From Streptomyces nymphaeiformis (GTDB taxonomy: Bacteria > Actinomycetota > Actinomycetes > Streptomycetales > Streptomycetaceae), in assembly GCF_014203895.1 (NCBI RefSeq), contig NZ_JACHJY010000005.1, forward strand, positions 186,001 through 250,000: a stretch of 64,000 nucleotides of DNA, read 5' to 3'. The notes under the pieces were generated by a model that made no database searches, was not told where the DNA came from, and saw only the letters and a program-made list of their open reading frames with translations. The translations under genes were made by a program, and so were the position numbers. Shown here one piece after another: positions 27,371-35,165 of this stretch. Position 1 is the first letter of the stretch. Every line of letters begins with the position of its first letter.

Positions 27371-27382
27371 CTACCTAGGTAG
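27371..27382. promoter_or_regulatory. Palindrome CTACCTAGGTAG at the PadR gene start
   Basis: A perfect 12-bp palindrome 15 bases before the ATG of the PadR gene, with no Shine-Dalgarno between, in an AT-richer stretch. It is probably the autoregulatory operator of PadR. Confidence 0.6.
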
Positions 27383-27397
27383 TGATCAGATGTGCCC

Positions 27398-27739
27398 ATG
27401 GCCGCAGACCGCAGACCCAGCTGGCTCAAGGGAGTCCTCGACCTGCTCGTCCTCTCCTGCCTGACCGACGGCGAGAGTTACGGGTACGAGATCGCCAAGG
27501 CGCTCGACGGGGCCGGCCTGGGCGAGATCAAGGGCGGGACGCTCTATCCCGTACTGAACCGCCTGGAGCAGGCCGGTCTGGTGGAGGCCGAGTTCCGCGC
27601 CGCCGAGCGCGGGCCCGGGCGCCGCTACTACCGGCTCACCGGCGAGGGCCGGACGTATCTCGCGGCCGAGAGCGAGGCCTGGTCGGAGTTCCACCGGGCC
27701 GTACGGACGCAACTGCACGCAGGGGGAACCGCACCATGA
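27398..27739 (+). CDS. PadR family transcriptional regulator
   Basis: 113 residues from ATG 27398 (a GTG two codons upstream is possible). The PadR winged helix is complete: SWLKGVLDLLVLSCLTDGES, YGYEIAKALDGAGLGEIKGG, TLYPVLNRLEQAGLVEAEF and RRYYRLTGEGRTYL. It belongs to the short PadR group that regulates a cotranscribed membrane protein. Its stop overlaps the next start (ATGA), so the two are translationally coupled. Confidence 0.93.
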   Translation: MAADRRPSWLKGVLDLLVLSCLTDGESYGYEIAKALDGAGLGEIKGGTLYPVLNRLEQAGLVEAEFRAAERGPGRRYYRLTGEGRTYLAAESEAWSEFHRAVRTQLHAGGTAP

Positions 27740-28470
27740 CCACCGACGCCCATGTCGCCTACTTCACCGAACTGACCGACGCGCTGCGCGCCGCGGGCGT
27801 GCCCGAGGAGCAGGCCGCGCGGACGGCCGAGGAACTGCGCGGCCACCTCGCGGAGACGGGGACCGCGCCGGAGGAGGAGTTCGGGCCGGCCGAGGCCTTC
27901 GCGGCGAGCCTCGGCGGGCTCGCCCCGGCCCCCGGCGAGCCGGACGGGGCGGCGGAGCACTGGACGTGGACCGCCGACCTCTTCAACGACCGCCGGATGC
28001 TGGCCGTCCACGGCGCGCAGGGCTGGGAGGTGGAGGGCCTGGACGGCATCGGCCGCTTCGTCTGCCGCCGGGCGCCCGGGGTCGCGCTCACCTGGGAGTA
28101 CCGCCGCGAGGTGATCGCGGGACGCAGGCGGGCCCGCCTCCTCGACGAGCTCACGCCGGAGGGCTGGGAGCTGTGCGGCGAGTGGCTGGTGTACGGCTAC
28201 TTCAAGCGGCCGCGCGCGGCGACGGCGGGACCCGAGGGCGCCGTTGACAGGCCTCCGGCCGCCCCGCACCGGTGGCTGTTCCTGAGCCGCCGGGGCAAGG
28301 CGGTGCTCGCGGTCTGGTGCCTCCTGGTCGGCGGCGCGCTGACGGCGTTCTTCGTCGGGGCGCTCGGTTCGGCCGGGCTCGCGATCGCGATCGCCCTCAC
28401 GTCGGCGCTCTCCGCCGCGTACACCTCACACCTGGAGACGGCCGCGGGCCGCGCCCGCAACCGGGCCTGA
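27736..28470 (+). CDS. PadR-coupled membrane protein with HAAS-like N-terminus
   Basis: 244 residues. The N-terminal 65 residues (FTELTDALRAAGVPEEQAARTAEELRGHL) are a HAAS-type helical domain often encoded beside PadR genes. Two similar segments follow, GWEVEGLDGIGRFVCRR and GWELCGEWLVYGYFKRP, each like DUF2812 half-repeats. Two membrane helices sit near the C-terminus (AVLAVWCLLVGGALTAFFVG and LAIAIALTSALSAAYT). Function unknown; the pair resembles PadR/anti-sigma-like membrane sensor units. Confidence 0.85.
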   Translation: MTTDAHVAYFTELTDALRAAGVPEEQAARTAEELRGHLAETGTAPEEEFGPAEAFAASLGGLAPAPGEPDGAAEHWTWTADLFNDRRMLAVHGAQGWEVEGLDGIGRFVCRRAPGVALTWEYRREVIAGRRRARLLDELTPEGWELCGEWLVYGYFKRPRAATAGPEGAVDRPPAAPHRWLFLSRRGKAVLAVWCLLVGGALTAFFVGALGSAGLAIAIALTSALSAAYTSHLETAAGRARNRA

Positions 28471-28477
28471 CCCGCCC

Positions 28478-29014
28478 TCACATGACGTCGCCGTCCCGCC
28501 AGTCGAAGACCAGCGGGGCGGCGGGGTCCGGCAGGGCACGGCCGCCGGCGGGACGCAGGAAGACGAAGCCCTCCTCCTCGGCGAGGTGGACGATGCCCCC
28601 GGGCCCGAGCGCTTCGAGGCGCCCCGCCCAGACCTGCCAGCCGCGCGCCCGGTAGAGCGCGGCCCCCTCGTCGGAGGCGCCGAGCGCCCCGAAGGCGTAC
28701 GCGCCGTCGATCACCCGCTCCAGCTCGGCCATCACGGCCCCGCCGAGCCCCCGCCGCCTGAGGCCGTCCCGGACGGCGACCCCTTCGACGTATCCGACGC
28801 GGTGCGAGCGGCCCCGGTGGAGGGCCCGGCGCTGCACGACGGCGCCGTGGGCGGCGATGCCCCGCTCGTCCTCGATCCAGGCGTGGACGCCGCCGAGGGT
28901 GTGGTCCCAGTCGTCGTCGGAGAAGTCGCCCTCGAAGGCGGTGTCGAGCATCTCGCGTACGGAGCGGAGCCGGGCGGCCCCGAGTTCATGGGTGGGCGCG
29001 ATCCTCACGGTCAT
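28478..29014 (-). CDS. GNAT acetyltransferase related to aminoglycoside 2'-N-acetyltransferase AAC(2')
   Basis: 178 residues. The whole length follows the AAC(2')-I family: MLDTAFEGDFSDDDWDHTLG, GGVHAWI, AAHGAVVQRRALHRG, VGYVEGVAVRDGLRRRGLGG (acetyl-CoA loop), RVIDGAYAFGALGASDEGAA-LYRARGWQVW, and a C-terminal LVFDWRDGDVM. Known AAC(2') proteins end in DWRAGDVW; here the last Trp is Met, a position near the aminoglycoside site. Mycobacterial homologues are chromosomal and acetylate gentamicin-type drugs, though their native role is debated. The gene stands alone and is convergent with the PadR operon. Confidence 0.85.
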   Translation of the reverse strand: MTVRIAPTHELGAARLRSVREMLDTAFEGDFSDDDWDHTLGGVHAWIEDERGIAAHGAVVQRRALHRGRSHRVGYVEGVAVRDGLRRRGLGGAVMAELERVIDGAYAFGALGASDEGAALYRARGWQVWAGRLEALGPGGIVHLAEEEGFVFLRPAGGRALPDPAAPLVFDWRDGDVM

Positions 29015-29035
29015 GCCTCACCCTCCCACATCCAC

Positions 29036-29065
29036 CTAACCATTAAAAAGTCATTGACAGGTTAG
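29036..29065. promoter_or_regulatory. AT-rich promoter region with CTAACC/GGTTAG inverted repeat
   Basis: Between the AAC(2')-like gene and the hydrolase gene, CTAACC (29036-29041) and GGTTAG (29060-29065) flank an AT-rich stretch that contains TTGACA (29054-29059), a perfect -35 hexamer. A second TAACC...GGTTA pair follows near 29091-29119. It looks like a promoter/operator for the hydrolase gene; the cognate regulator is unknown. Confidence 0.45.
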
Positions 29066-29123
29066 ACCGATCCCTGCTTGAGTCGTCTCGTAACCAGTGA
29101 GCGACCAGTAAGGGGTTATAACG

Positions 29124-29999
29124 ATGTCCGTGCTGCCGACCCACCACCGCACCGTCACCGTCCGGGGCCACGAGATCGCCTACCGCGAGGCCGGTCCGGC
29201 CGACGCCCCCGTCCTGCTCCTGCTGCACGGCTTCCCCACCAGCTCGCACATGTTCCGCGACCTGATCCCCCTGCTCGCCGACGACTACCGGCTCATCGCC
29301 CCCGACCACCTGGGCTTCGGCCGCAGCGCGGCGCCGCAGGACTTCGACTACACCTTCGCCGCGCTCGCCGAGCTCACCGCCGAGTTCACCGAGGCCCTCG
29401 GCCTGGACCGGTTCGCGCTCTACATCCAGGACTACGGCTCCCCCATCGGCCTGCGCCTCGCGCTCGCGCACCCCGAACGGATCACCGCGATCGTCACCCA
29501 GAACGGCAACGCCTACGAGGAGGGCCTCGGCGCCGAGGCCTGGGCGCCCGTCCTCGCCCTGATCGAGAAGCGCACGCCCGAGACGGAGGAGCCGGTCCGC
29601 GCCATCCGCTCCCTGGACGGCATCAGGTGGCAGTACGAGACGGGCGTCCCCGCCGAGCACCGGGACCTGCTCAGCCCCGACGCCTGGCACCACGACGCCG
29701 CCCTGATGGCCCGCGAGGGCCAGGACGACATCCAGTTGGACCTGATCGCCGACTACGGCTCCAACTTCTCCCTCTACCCGGCCTTCCAGGAGTACTTCCG
29801 CACCTCCCGGGTCCCCCTCCTCGCCGTCTGGGGCGAGGGCGACCAGGTCTTCGTCCCCGCCGGCGCCGAGGCCTTCCGCCGCGACCTCCCGGACGCCGAG
29901 ATCCACCTCCTGCCCACGGGCCACTTCGCCCTGGAGACCCACGCGCCGGCGATCGCGGAGCTGATCGGCGACTTCCTCAAGCGGCACGCGGGGGAATGA
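29124..29999 (+). CDS. Alpha/beta hydrolase with Asp nucleophile (epoxide hydrolase / dehalogenase type)
   Basis: 291 residues; ATG 29124 with AAGGGG 9 bases upstream. Oxyanion motif LLLLHGFPTSSHMFRDLIP, DHLGFGRS, and the nucleophile elbow ALYIQDYGSPIGLRLAL, where the nucleophile is Asp. This points to haloalkane dehalogenase or epoxide hydrolase chemistry rather than an esterase. The remaining catalytic residues are in WGEGDQVF (acid) and LLPTGHFALETH (His). No signal peptide. It is convergent with the proline catabolic genes across a terminator. Substrate unknown. Confidence 0.9.
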   Translation: MSVLPTHHRTVTVRGHEIAYREAGPADAPVLLLLHGFPTSSHMFRDLIPLLADDYRLIAPDHLGFGRSAAPQDFDYTFAALAELTAEFTEALGLDRFALYIQDYGSPIGLRLALAHPERITAIVTQNGNAYEEGLGAEAWAPVLALIEKRTPETEEPVRAIRSLDGIRWQYETGVPAEHRDLLSPDAWHHDAALMAREGQDDIQLDLIADYGSNFSLYPAFQEYFRTSRVPLLAVWGEGDQVFVPAGAEAFRRDLPDAEIHLLPTGHFALETHAPAIAELIGDFLKRHAGE

Positions 30000-30001
30000 G
30001 A

Positions 30002-30043
30002 ACCGCCCCCGTCCTCGGTTGGGGGACCGGGGAGGGGGGCGGT
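30002..30043. terminator. Terminator between hydrolase and P5C dehydrogenase genes
   Basis: ACCGCCCCC (30002-30010) pairs with GGGGGCGGT (30035-30043); the interior is also GC-rich. It lies between convergent stop codons. Confidence 0.65.
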
Positions 30044-30074
30044 GATCAGGGGCCGCTCGCGCGACGGGCGGGCG

Positions 30075-31706
30075 TCAGCCCATGTGCGGGTAGCCGTACT
30101 CGGTCGGCGGGACCAGCGTCTCCTTGATGGCGCGGGTCAGCGTCCAGCGCATCAGGTTCTGCGGGGCACCGGCCTTGTCGTTGGTGCCGGAGGCGCGGCC
30201 GCCGCCGAAGGGCTGCTGGCCGACGACGGCGCCGGTCGACTTGTCGTTGATGTAGAAGTTGCCCGCGGCGAAGCGGAGCTTCTCCATCGTGTACGCGGCG
30301 GCGGCGCGGTCGCCGGAGATGACCGAGCCGGTGAGGGCGTAGTCCGAGACCGACTCCATCTGGGTCAGCATCTCGTCGTACTTGTCGTCCTCGTAGACGT
30401 GGATCGCGAGGATCGGGCCGAAGTACTCGGCCTTGAAGACCTCGTTCTCCGGGTCGTCGCAGACGATGACGGTCGGGCGGACGAAGTAGCCCACCGAGTC
30501 GTCGTAGGTGCCGCCGGCGATGATCGTGCAGCTCGGGTCGGCCGCGGCACGGTCGATCGCCGCCTTGTTCTTGGCGAACGAACGCTCGTCGATGACGGCG
30601 CCGATGTAGTTCGACAGGTCGGTGACGTCACCCATGGCGATGCCGTCGATCTCGGCCGCGAACTCCTCCTTGAAGCCGTCGTTCCAGATGGACGCCGGGA
30701 TGTACGCGCGGGAGGACGCGGAGCACTTCTGGCCCTGGAACTCGAAGGAGCCGCGGTTCAGCGCGGTCTTCAGGACGGCGCGGTCGGCGCTGGGGTGGGC
30801 GACGACGAAGTCCTTGCCGCCGGTCTCGCCGACGATCCGCGGGTACGAGCGGTACTTCTCGATGTTGTTGCCGACCGTCTTCCACAGGTGCTGGAAGGTC
30901 TTGGTCGAGCCGGTGAAGTGGATGCCGGCCAGGTCGCGGTGGTTCAGGGCCACCTCGGAGACGGCGATGCCGTCGCCGGTCACCAGGTTGATGACGCCCT
31001 TCGGCAGGCCGGCCTCCTCCAGGAGCTCCATGAGGAGCACGGCGGAGTGGGTCTGCGTCGGCGACGGCTTCCAGACCACCACGTTGCCCATGAGGGCGGG
31101 GGCGGTGGGCAGGTTGCCCGCGATGGCCGTGAAGTTGAACGGCGTGATCGCGTAGACGAAGCCCTCCAGCGGGCGGTGGTCCAGACGGTTCCACACGCCC
31201 GGGGAGTTCGCCGGCGGCTGCTCGGCGAGGATCTGGCGGGCGTACGCCACGTTGAAGCGCCAGAAGTCGACGAGCTCGCACGGGGTGTCGATCTCGGCCT
31301 GCTGCGCGGTCTTCGACTGGCCGAGCATCGTGGACGCGGCCAGCGTCTCGCGCCACGGGCCGGCGAGCAGCTCGGCGGCGCGCAGGATGATCGCGGCGCG
31401 GTCGTCGAAGGACATCGCGCGCCAGGCCGGGGCGGCGGCCAGGGCGGCGTCGATGGCGTCCTGGGCGTCCTGCTGGGTGGCGCCGCGGAAGGTGCCGATG
31501 ACGGCCTTGTGGTTGTGCGGCTGGACGACCTTGAACTCCTCGCCGCCGCCGAGGCGCTTCACGCCGCCGATGGTCATCGGCAGCTCGCGCGGGTTCTCGG
31601 CCAGCTCCTTGAGCTTGGTCTCCAGACGGGCCCGCTCGGGGGAACCGGGGGCGTAGCTGTGCACCGGCTCGTTGACCGGAGCGGGGACCTGGGTGACAGC
31701 GTCCAT
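30075..31706 (-). CDS. pruA: 1-pyrroline-5-carboxylate dehydrogenase
   Basis: 543 residues of the aldehyde dehydrogenase superfamily, P5CDH group 1. Visible: AITPFNFTAIAGNLPTAPAL and NVVVWKPSPTQTHSAVL (NAD site), IVGETGGKDFVVAHPSAD with the general-base Glu, GSFEFQGQKCSASSRAYIP with the nucleophilic Cys, and FGPILAIHVYED. It oxidises glutamate semialdehyde/P5C to glutamate. It begins 30 bases after proline dehydrogenase and forms the second step of the same operon; the two enzymes are separate, not fused as in PutA. Confidence 0.97.
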   Translation of the reverse strand: MDAVTQVPAPVNEPVHSYAPGSPERARLETKLKELAENPRELPMTIGGVKRLGGGEEFKVVQPHNHKAVIGTFRGATQQDAQDAIDAALAAAPAWRAMSFDDRAAIILRAAELLAGPWRETLAASTMLGQSKTAQQAEIDTPCELVDFWRFNVAYARQILAEQPPANSPGVWNRLDHRPLEGFVYAITPFNFTAIAGNLPTAPALMGNVVVWKPSPTQTHSAVLLMELLEEAGLPKGVINLVTGDGIAVSEVALNHRDLAGIHFTGSTKTFQHLWKTVGNNIEKYRSYPRIVGETGGKDFVVAHPSADRAVLKTALNRGSFEFQGQKCSASSRAYIPASIWNDGFKEEFAAEIDGIAMGDVTDLSNYIGAVIDERSFAKNKAAIDRAAADPSCTIIAGGTYDDSVGYFVRPTVIVCDDPENEVFKAEYFGPILAIHVYEDDKYDEMLTQMESVSDYALTGSVISGDRAAAAYTMEKLRFAAGNFYINDKSTGAVVGQQPFGGGRASGTNDKAGAPQNLMRWTLTRAIKETLVPPTEYGYPHMG

Positions 31707-31736
31707 GAGGCTCGTGACTCCTTGTGAGAGGTGGGC

Positions 31737-32663
31737 TCAGCCCTTGGTGAGGATGGAGCGGACGAAGAAGAGGAGGTTGGCCGGCTTCTCCGCCAGGCGG
31801 CGCATGAAGTAGCCGTACCAGTCGGTGCCGTAGGCGGTGTAGACGCGCATGCGGTGGCCCTCGGCGGCGAGGCGGTTCTGCTCCTCGCTGCGGATGCCGT
31901 ACAGCATCTGGAACTCGTACTCGTCCAGCTTGCGCCCGGCGCGGCGGGCCAGCTCCTGGGCGATGGAGATCAGGCGCGGGTCGTGCGAGCCGATCATCGG
32001 GTAGCCCTCGCCGTCCATCAGGATCTTCATGATCCGGACGTACGCCTTGTCGATCTCGGGCTTGTCCTGGATGGCGACGGACTCGGGCTCCTTGTAGGCG
32101 CCCTTCACGATCCGGACGCGGGAGCCGTTCGCGGCGAGGCGGCGGGCGTCGTCCTCGGTGCGGAAGAGGTAGGCCTGGATGACGCAGCCGGTCTGCGGGA
32201 AGTCCTTCCGCAGCTCCTCGTGGATGGCGAACATCGAGTCGAGGGTGGTGTGGTCCTCGGCGTCCAGGGTGACGGTGGTGCCGATCTCGGCGGCGGCCGC
32301 GACGACCGGGCGGACGTTCGCGAGGGCCAGCTCGTGGCCGTTCTCCAGCGACTGGCCGAACATCGACAGCTTCACGGACATCTCGGCGCGGGCGCCGAGG
32401 CCCAGCTCCTTGAGGCGGCCGATGAGCTCCAGGTAGGCGTCCCGGGCGGCGTACGACTGCTCGACGGTGGTGATGTCCTCACCGACGACGTCGAGGGTGA
32501 CCTCCAGGCCGCGGCCGCTCAGCTCGGAGACGATCGGGACGACGTCGTCGACCGTCTCGCCGGCGATGAAGCGGGCGACGACCTGCTTGGTCCCGGGGGC
32601 GGCCGAAACGATACGGCGCATCTTGTCGCTGCGCGACGCGGCGAGGATCACGGGACCCAGCAC
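31737..32663 (-). CDS. Proline dehydrogenase
   Basis: 308 residues from the GTG at 32663 with GGAGG 6 bases upstream. FAD-dependent TIM barrel: LTLDVVGEDITTVEQSYAAR-like strand 2, MSVKLSMFGQSLENGHELAL, VTLDAEDHTTLDSMF, GCVIQAYLFRTEDDARRLAA, RIVKGAYKEP with substrate-contact residues, ATHDPR-equivalent GSHDPRLI, and YGIRSEEQNRLAAEGHRMRVYTAYGTDWYGYFMRRLAE. It oxidises proline to P5C and passes electrons to the membrane. First gene of the operon, divergent from the PucR regulator. Confidence 0.95.
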   Translation of the reverse strand: MLGPVILAASRSDKMRRIVSAAPGTKQVVARFIAGETVDDVVPIVSELSGRGLEVTLDVVGEDITTVEQSYAARDAYLELIGRLKELGLGARAEMSVKLSMFGQSLENGHELALANVRPVVAAAAEIGTTVTLDAEDHTTLDSMFAIHEELRKDFPQTGCVIQAYLFRTEDDARRLAANGSRVRIVKGAYKEPESVAIQDKPEIDKAYVRIMKILMDGEGYPMIGSHDPRLISIAQELARRAGRKLDEYEFQMLYGIRSEEQNRLAAEGHRMRVYTAYGTDWYGYFMRRLAEKPANLLFFVRSILTKG

Positions 32664-32850
32664 GGGGCACCTCCAGAGGGCAAAGGTAGGACGGGGCCGT
32701 AACCGGACCAAAGGAACGAACCGGGAACAGCACGGAGAACCACCGTGAAACCTATGGATCGCTCCGATCGTCCGCCATCTACAGCTGTCACGCATCCGTG
32801 GCCCGCGCCTCATACATCTGTCTGACGGGCGCGGCGCCGGGTGCGAGAAT

Positions 32851-34254
32851 GTGGCCGTGAAGGGCGATTACCAGGAGCTGGTGGACGAGATCTCGGCGCT
32901 GCTCGGCGAGCCGGCGACACTGGAGAACCGCGACTTCGGACTGATCGCCTTCGGGGCCCACGACAGCGACGACGACAGCGCGATGGACCCGGTCAGGACC
33001 CGCTCGATCCTGACCCGGAAGTCCTCCCCCGCGGTCCGCGCCTGGTTCGAGGGCTTCGGCATCACCCGGGCGACCGGCCCCGTCCGCATCCCGGCCGCCC
33101 CGGACGCGGGCGTCTTCCGGGACCGCATCTGCCTGCCCGTACGCCACCGGGGCGTCGTCCTCGGGTACGTGTGGCTGCTCGACGCCGAGCCGGGCCCCTC
33201 GCACGCGCAGCTCACCGCCGCGATGGAGGTCGCCGCCCGCATCGGCGAGCTGCTCGCCGACGAGGAGCGGGCGGGCGCGGACCTCTCCCGGGAACTGCGG
33301 GCCGCCCTGACGGCGGAGCGCGGCTGGCAGTACGACATGGCCCTCACCGCCCTGCGAACGGCCCTCGGCCCGGACGCGGAGGGCCTCCACACGCTGGTCT
33401 GCCTGGCCCCCTGGCCGACGGAGGACACCCCGTCCCCCCGCACGATCCCGGGCGCGGCGGCCCTGTGCGCCTTGCCGTGGCGCCCGGCGGCGGGCCCGCC
33501 CCTCGGCCAGGGTGCGGCGACGGGAGCGGGCCAGGGCCGGCAGGCGCCGGGCCCGGCGGGCAGGAGCGGGACCACGAGCGGCCCCGGTTCCGCCTCCGGC
33601 GGGCAGGCGTCGGGCCCGGGAGCTCAGACCGGCTACGGCCGACAGGCTTCGGGCCCGGTGGGCCGGACCGGGGCCGGCGCCGGCCGGGCCATCGCGGGCG
33701 CCGCCCCCGACGCCGCCCCCAGCCCCTACGTCCCGGGCTCCGCCCCCACCGACGGCGGGGCGGCCCGCGCGCTCGCCGTCCTCGTGCGGCTGCGGTCGGC
33801 CGACAACCTCTCCCCCGCCACCGCCGCGGCGACCCGGCTGCGCGGCTCCGCCGTCGCGGGGGTGGCCACCCCCCGGCGGGGGCTCGCGGAGCTCGACACC
33901 GCCTGGCGGGAGGCCTGCTCCGGGGCGCGGGCCGCGCTCGTGCAGCCGGCGCTCGGGCCGGTCGCCGAGTGGGCGGCCATCGGCCCGTACCGGCTGCTCA
34001 CCGCGCTGCCCCCGGCCGAGCCGGACCCGGCGGTCCGCGCGCTGCTCACCCCGGCGCACACGGAACTGGCCCGCACGGCCGAGGTGTTCCTCGACCACGC
34101 GGGCCAGGCGGGCCGCACGGCGGCGGCCCTGGGCATCCACCGGCAGACGCTCTACTACCGCCTCTCCCGGGTCGAACAGCTCACCGGCCTCGATCTGGAC
34201 GCCGGCGAGGACCGCCTGCTGCTGCACATGGCGCTCAAGGCGGCCCGGCTGTAG
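32851..34254 (+). CDS. PucR/CdaR family regulator of proline catabolism (PutR-like)
   Basis: 467 residues from GTG 32851 (a GTG two codons further is possible). N-terminal sensory part (about 1-165), then a Gly/Pro/Ala/Gln-rich disordered linker (about 205-290, encoded near 33480-33730), and a C-terminal PucR helix-turn-helix: AEVFLDHAGQAGRTAAALGI, HRQTLYYRLSRVEQLTGLDL, EDRLLLHMALKAAR. It is divergent from the proline dehydrogenase operon with 187 bases between starts, the arrangement of PutR-type activators. The long low-complexity linker is unusual for the family. Confidence 0.88.
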   Translation: MAVKGDYQELVDEISALLGEPATLENRDFGLIAFGAHDSDDDSAMDPVRTRSILTRKSSPAVRAWFEGFGITRATGPVRIPAAPDAGVFRDRICLPVRHRGVVLGYVWLLDAEPGPSHAQLTAAMEVAARIGELLADEERAGADLSRELRAALTAERGWQYDMALTALRTALGPDAEGLHTLVCLAPWPTEDTPSPRTIPGAAALCALPWRPAAGPPLGQGAATGAGQGRQAPGPAGRSGTTSGPGSASGGQASGPGAQTGYGRQASGPVGRTGAGAGRAIAGAAPDAAPSPYVPGSAPTDGGAARALAVLVRLRSADNLSPATAAATRLRGSAVAGVATPRRGLAELDTAWREACSGARAALVQPALGPVAEWAAIGPYRLLTALPPAEPDPAVRALLTPAHTELARTAEVFLDHAGQAGRTAAALGIHRQTLYYRLSRVEQLTGLDLDAGEDRLLLHMALKAARL

Positions 34255-34263
34255 CGGTCCGCG

Positions 34264-34416
34264 TCAGGCGACGACGGGTTCCGCCCCGTTCACGGCGACC
34301 GTCCGCGCCGCCGACGCGTCCGCGGAGACCTTCGCGAGCTGGGCGGCGGCCCCGATCAGCAGGCCCGCGGCGAAGAACCCGGCGAGGATCGCGGTGGTGC
34401 GGCGGCGCGTGCGCAT
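34264..34416 (-). CDS. Small membrane protein, 50 residues
   Basis: MRTRRRTTAILAGFFAAGLL and onward, ending GAEPVVA. ATG 34416 has AGGAGG 5 bases upstream, a strong site. A basic N-terminus, one hydrophobic helix (TAILAGFFAAGLLIGAAAQLA) and a short polar tail predict a single-pass or signal-anchored peptide. It lies 94 bases downstream of the TetR gene on the same strand and convergent with the PucR gene. Function unknown. Confidence 0.75.
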   Translation of the reverse strand: MRTRRRTTAILAGFFAAGLLIGAAAQLAKVSADASAARTVAVNGAEPVVA

Positions 34417-34510
34417 GGATGCCTCCTGGCGTGGACTCCGGACTCCCGTGGTCCCGGCCATCACAGCAGCCCGACGCCGGCGGAGGCGACGGCTCCGACC
34501 GGATCCGCCC

Positions 34511-35092
34511 CTACCGACCCTCCATCAGGACCTTGAGCCCTTCGGTGAGGTCGTCCGCGCTCGGCGCCGTCTCCGGGTCGACCATCCACTGGATCATGAC
34601 GCCGGTCGCCAGGGCCTGGAGCAGCAGTCCGGCCACCCGGGCCTTCTCCGGCTCCGCCTCCGGGTCGATGCCGAGCATGCCCTCGGCGATGCCGAGCCGG
34701 CCCTCCCGCTGCGGCTCCTTGATCGCCTCGCGGAGCTTCTCGTCGTCGTCGAGCCGGGTGACGACCTCGGTCTGGAGCTTCCAGACCGGGCGGCTGGCCT
34801 CGGCGGCGCCGATGAGCTGCGCCCAGGTCGCGCGGAAGCGCTCGTACGGATCGGCCGGAAGGGTGACGGCGCCCTCCTCCTCCCCGTCCGGGAGGCTGAC
34901 CCGCTCCCCCCACTCCTCCGTGACGGCGAGGAAGGCCTGCTGGAGCAGGGCGTCCTTGGAGCCGTAGTGGTAGCCGATGGAGGCGAGGTTGGTCCCCGAG
35001 GCGGCGACGATGTCGCGTGCCGTGGTCCGCCCGTACCCCTTCTCCAGGAGGCAGCGCTTGGCGCCTTCGAGGAGGTCTTCCTTGTGTCCCAT
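34511..35092 (-). CDS. TetR family regulator with strong palindromic operator
   Basis: 193 residues. Helix-turn-helix at KEDLLEGAKRCLLEKGYGRT-TARDIVAASGTNLASIGYHYGSKDALLQQAF (about 4-55). The C-terminal ligand domain has VWKLQTEVVTRLDDDEKLRE and LLLQALATGVMIQWM. Upstream is a large perfect inverted repeat at 35102-35152 ten bases before its start, almost certainly its own operator. It may control the small membrane protein and itself; no transporter gene is adjacent on its strand. Confidence 0.9.
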   Translation of the reverse strand: MGHKEDLLEGAKRCLLEKGYGRTTARDIVAASGTNLASIGYHYGSKDALLQQAFLAVTEEWGERVSLPDGEEEGAVTLPADPYERFRATWAQLIGAAEASRPVWKLQTEVVTRLDDDEKLREAIKEPQREGRLGIAEGMLGIDPEAEPEKARVAGLLLQALATGVMIQWMVDPETAPSADDLTEGLKVLMEGR

Positions 35093-35101
35093 GACAGCAC
35101 T

Positions 35102-35152
35102 GTACCCGGTCTCTAGACGCTTGTGTAAGACGAGCGTCTAGAGACCGGGTAC
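35102..35152. promoter_or_regulatory. Perfect 19-bp-arm inverted repeat (TetR operator, possibly also serA terminator)
   Basis: GTACCCGGTCTCTAGACGC (35102-35120) is exactly mirrored at 35134-35152, with a 13-base spacer TTGTGTAAGACGA. It lies between the serA stop (35166) and the TetR start (35092), both on the minus strand. In RNA it would form a 19-bp hairpin; in DNA the TCTAGACGC/GCGTCTAGA core is a plausible TetR site. Both roles may be combined. Confidence 0.8.
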
Positions 35153-35165
35153 GAGGTGGCGTGCG

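Noticed and set aside
31146..31706. Fused PutA
   Set aside because: Proline dehydrogenase and P5C dehydrogenase are encoded by two separate genes with a 30-base gap and separate starts.
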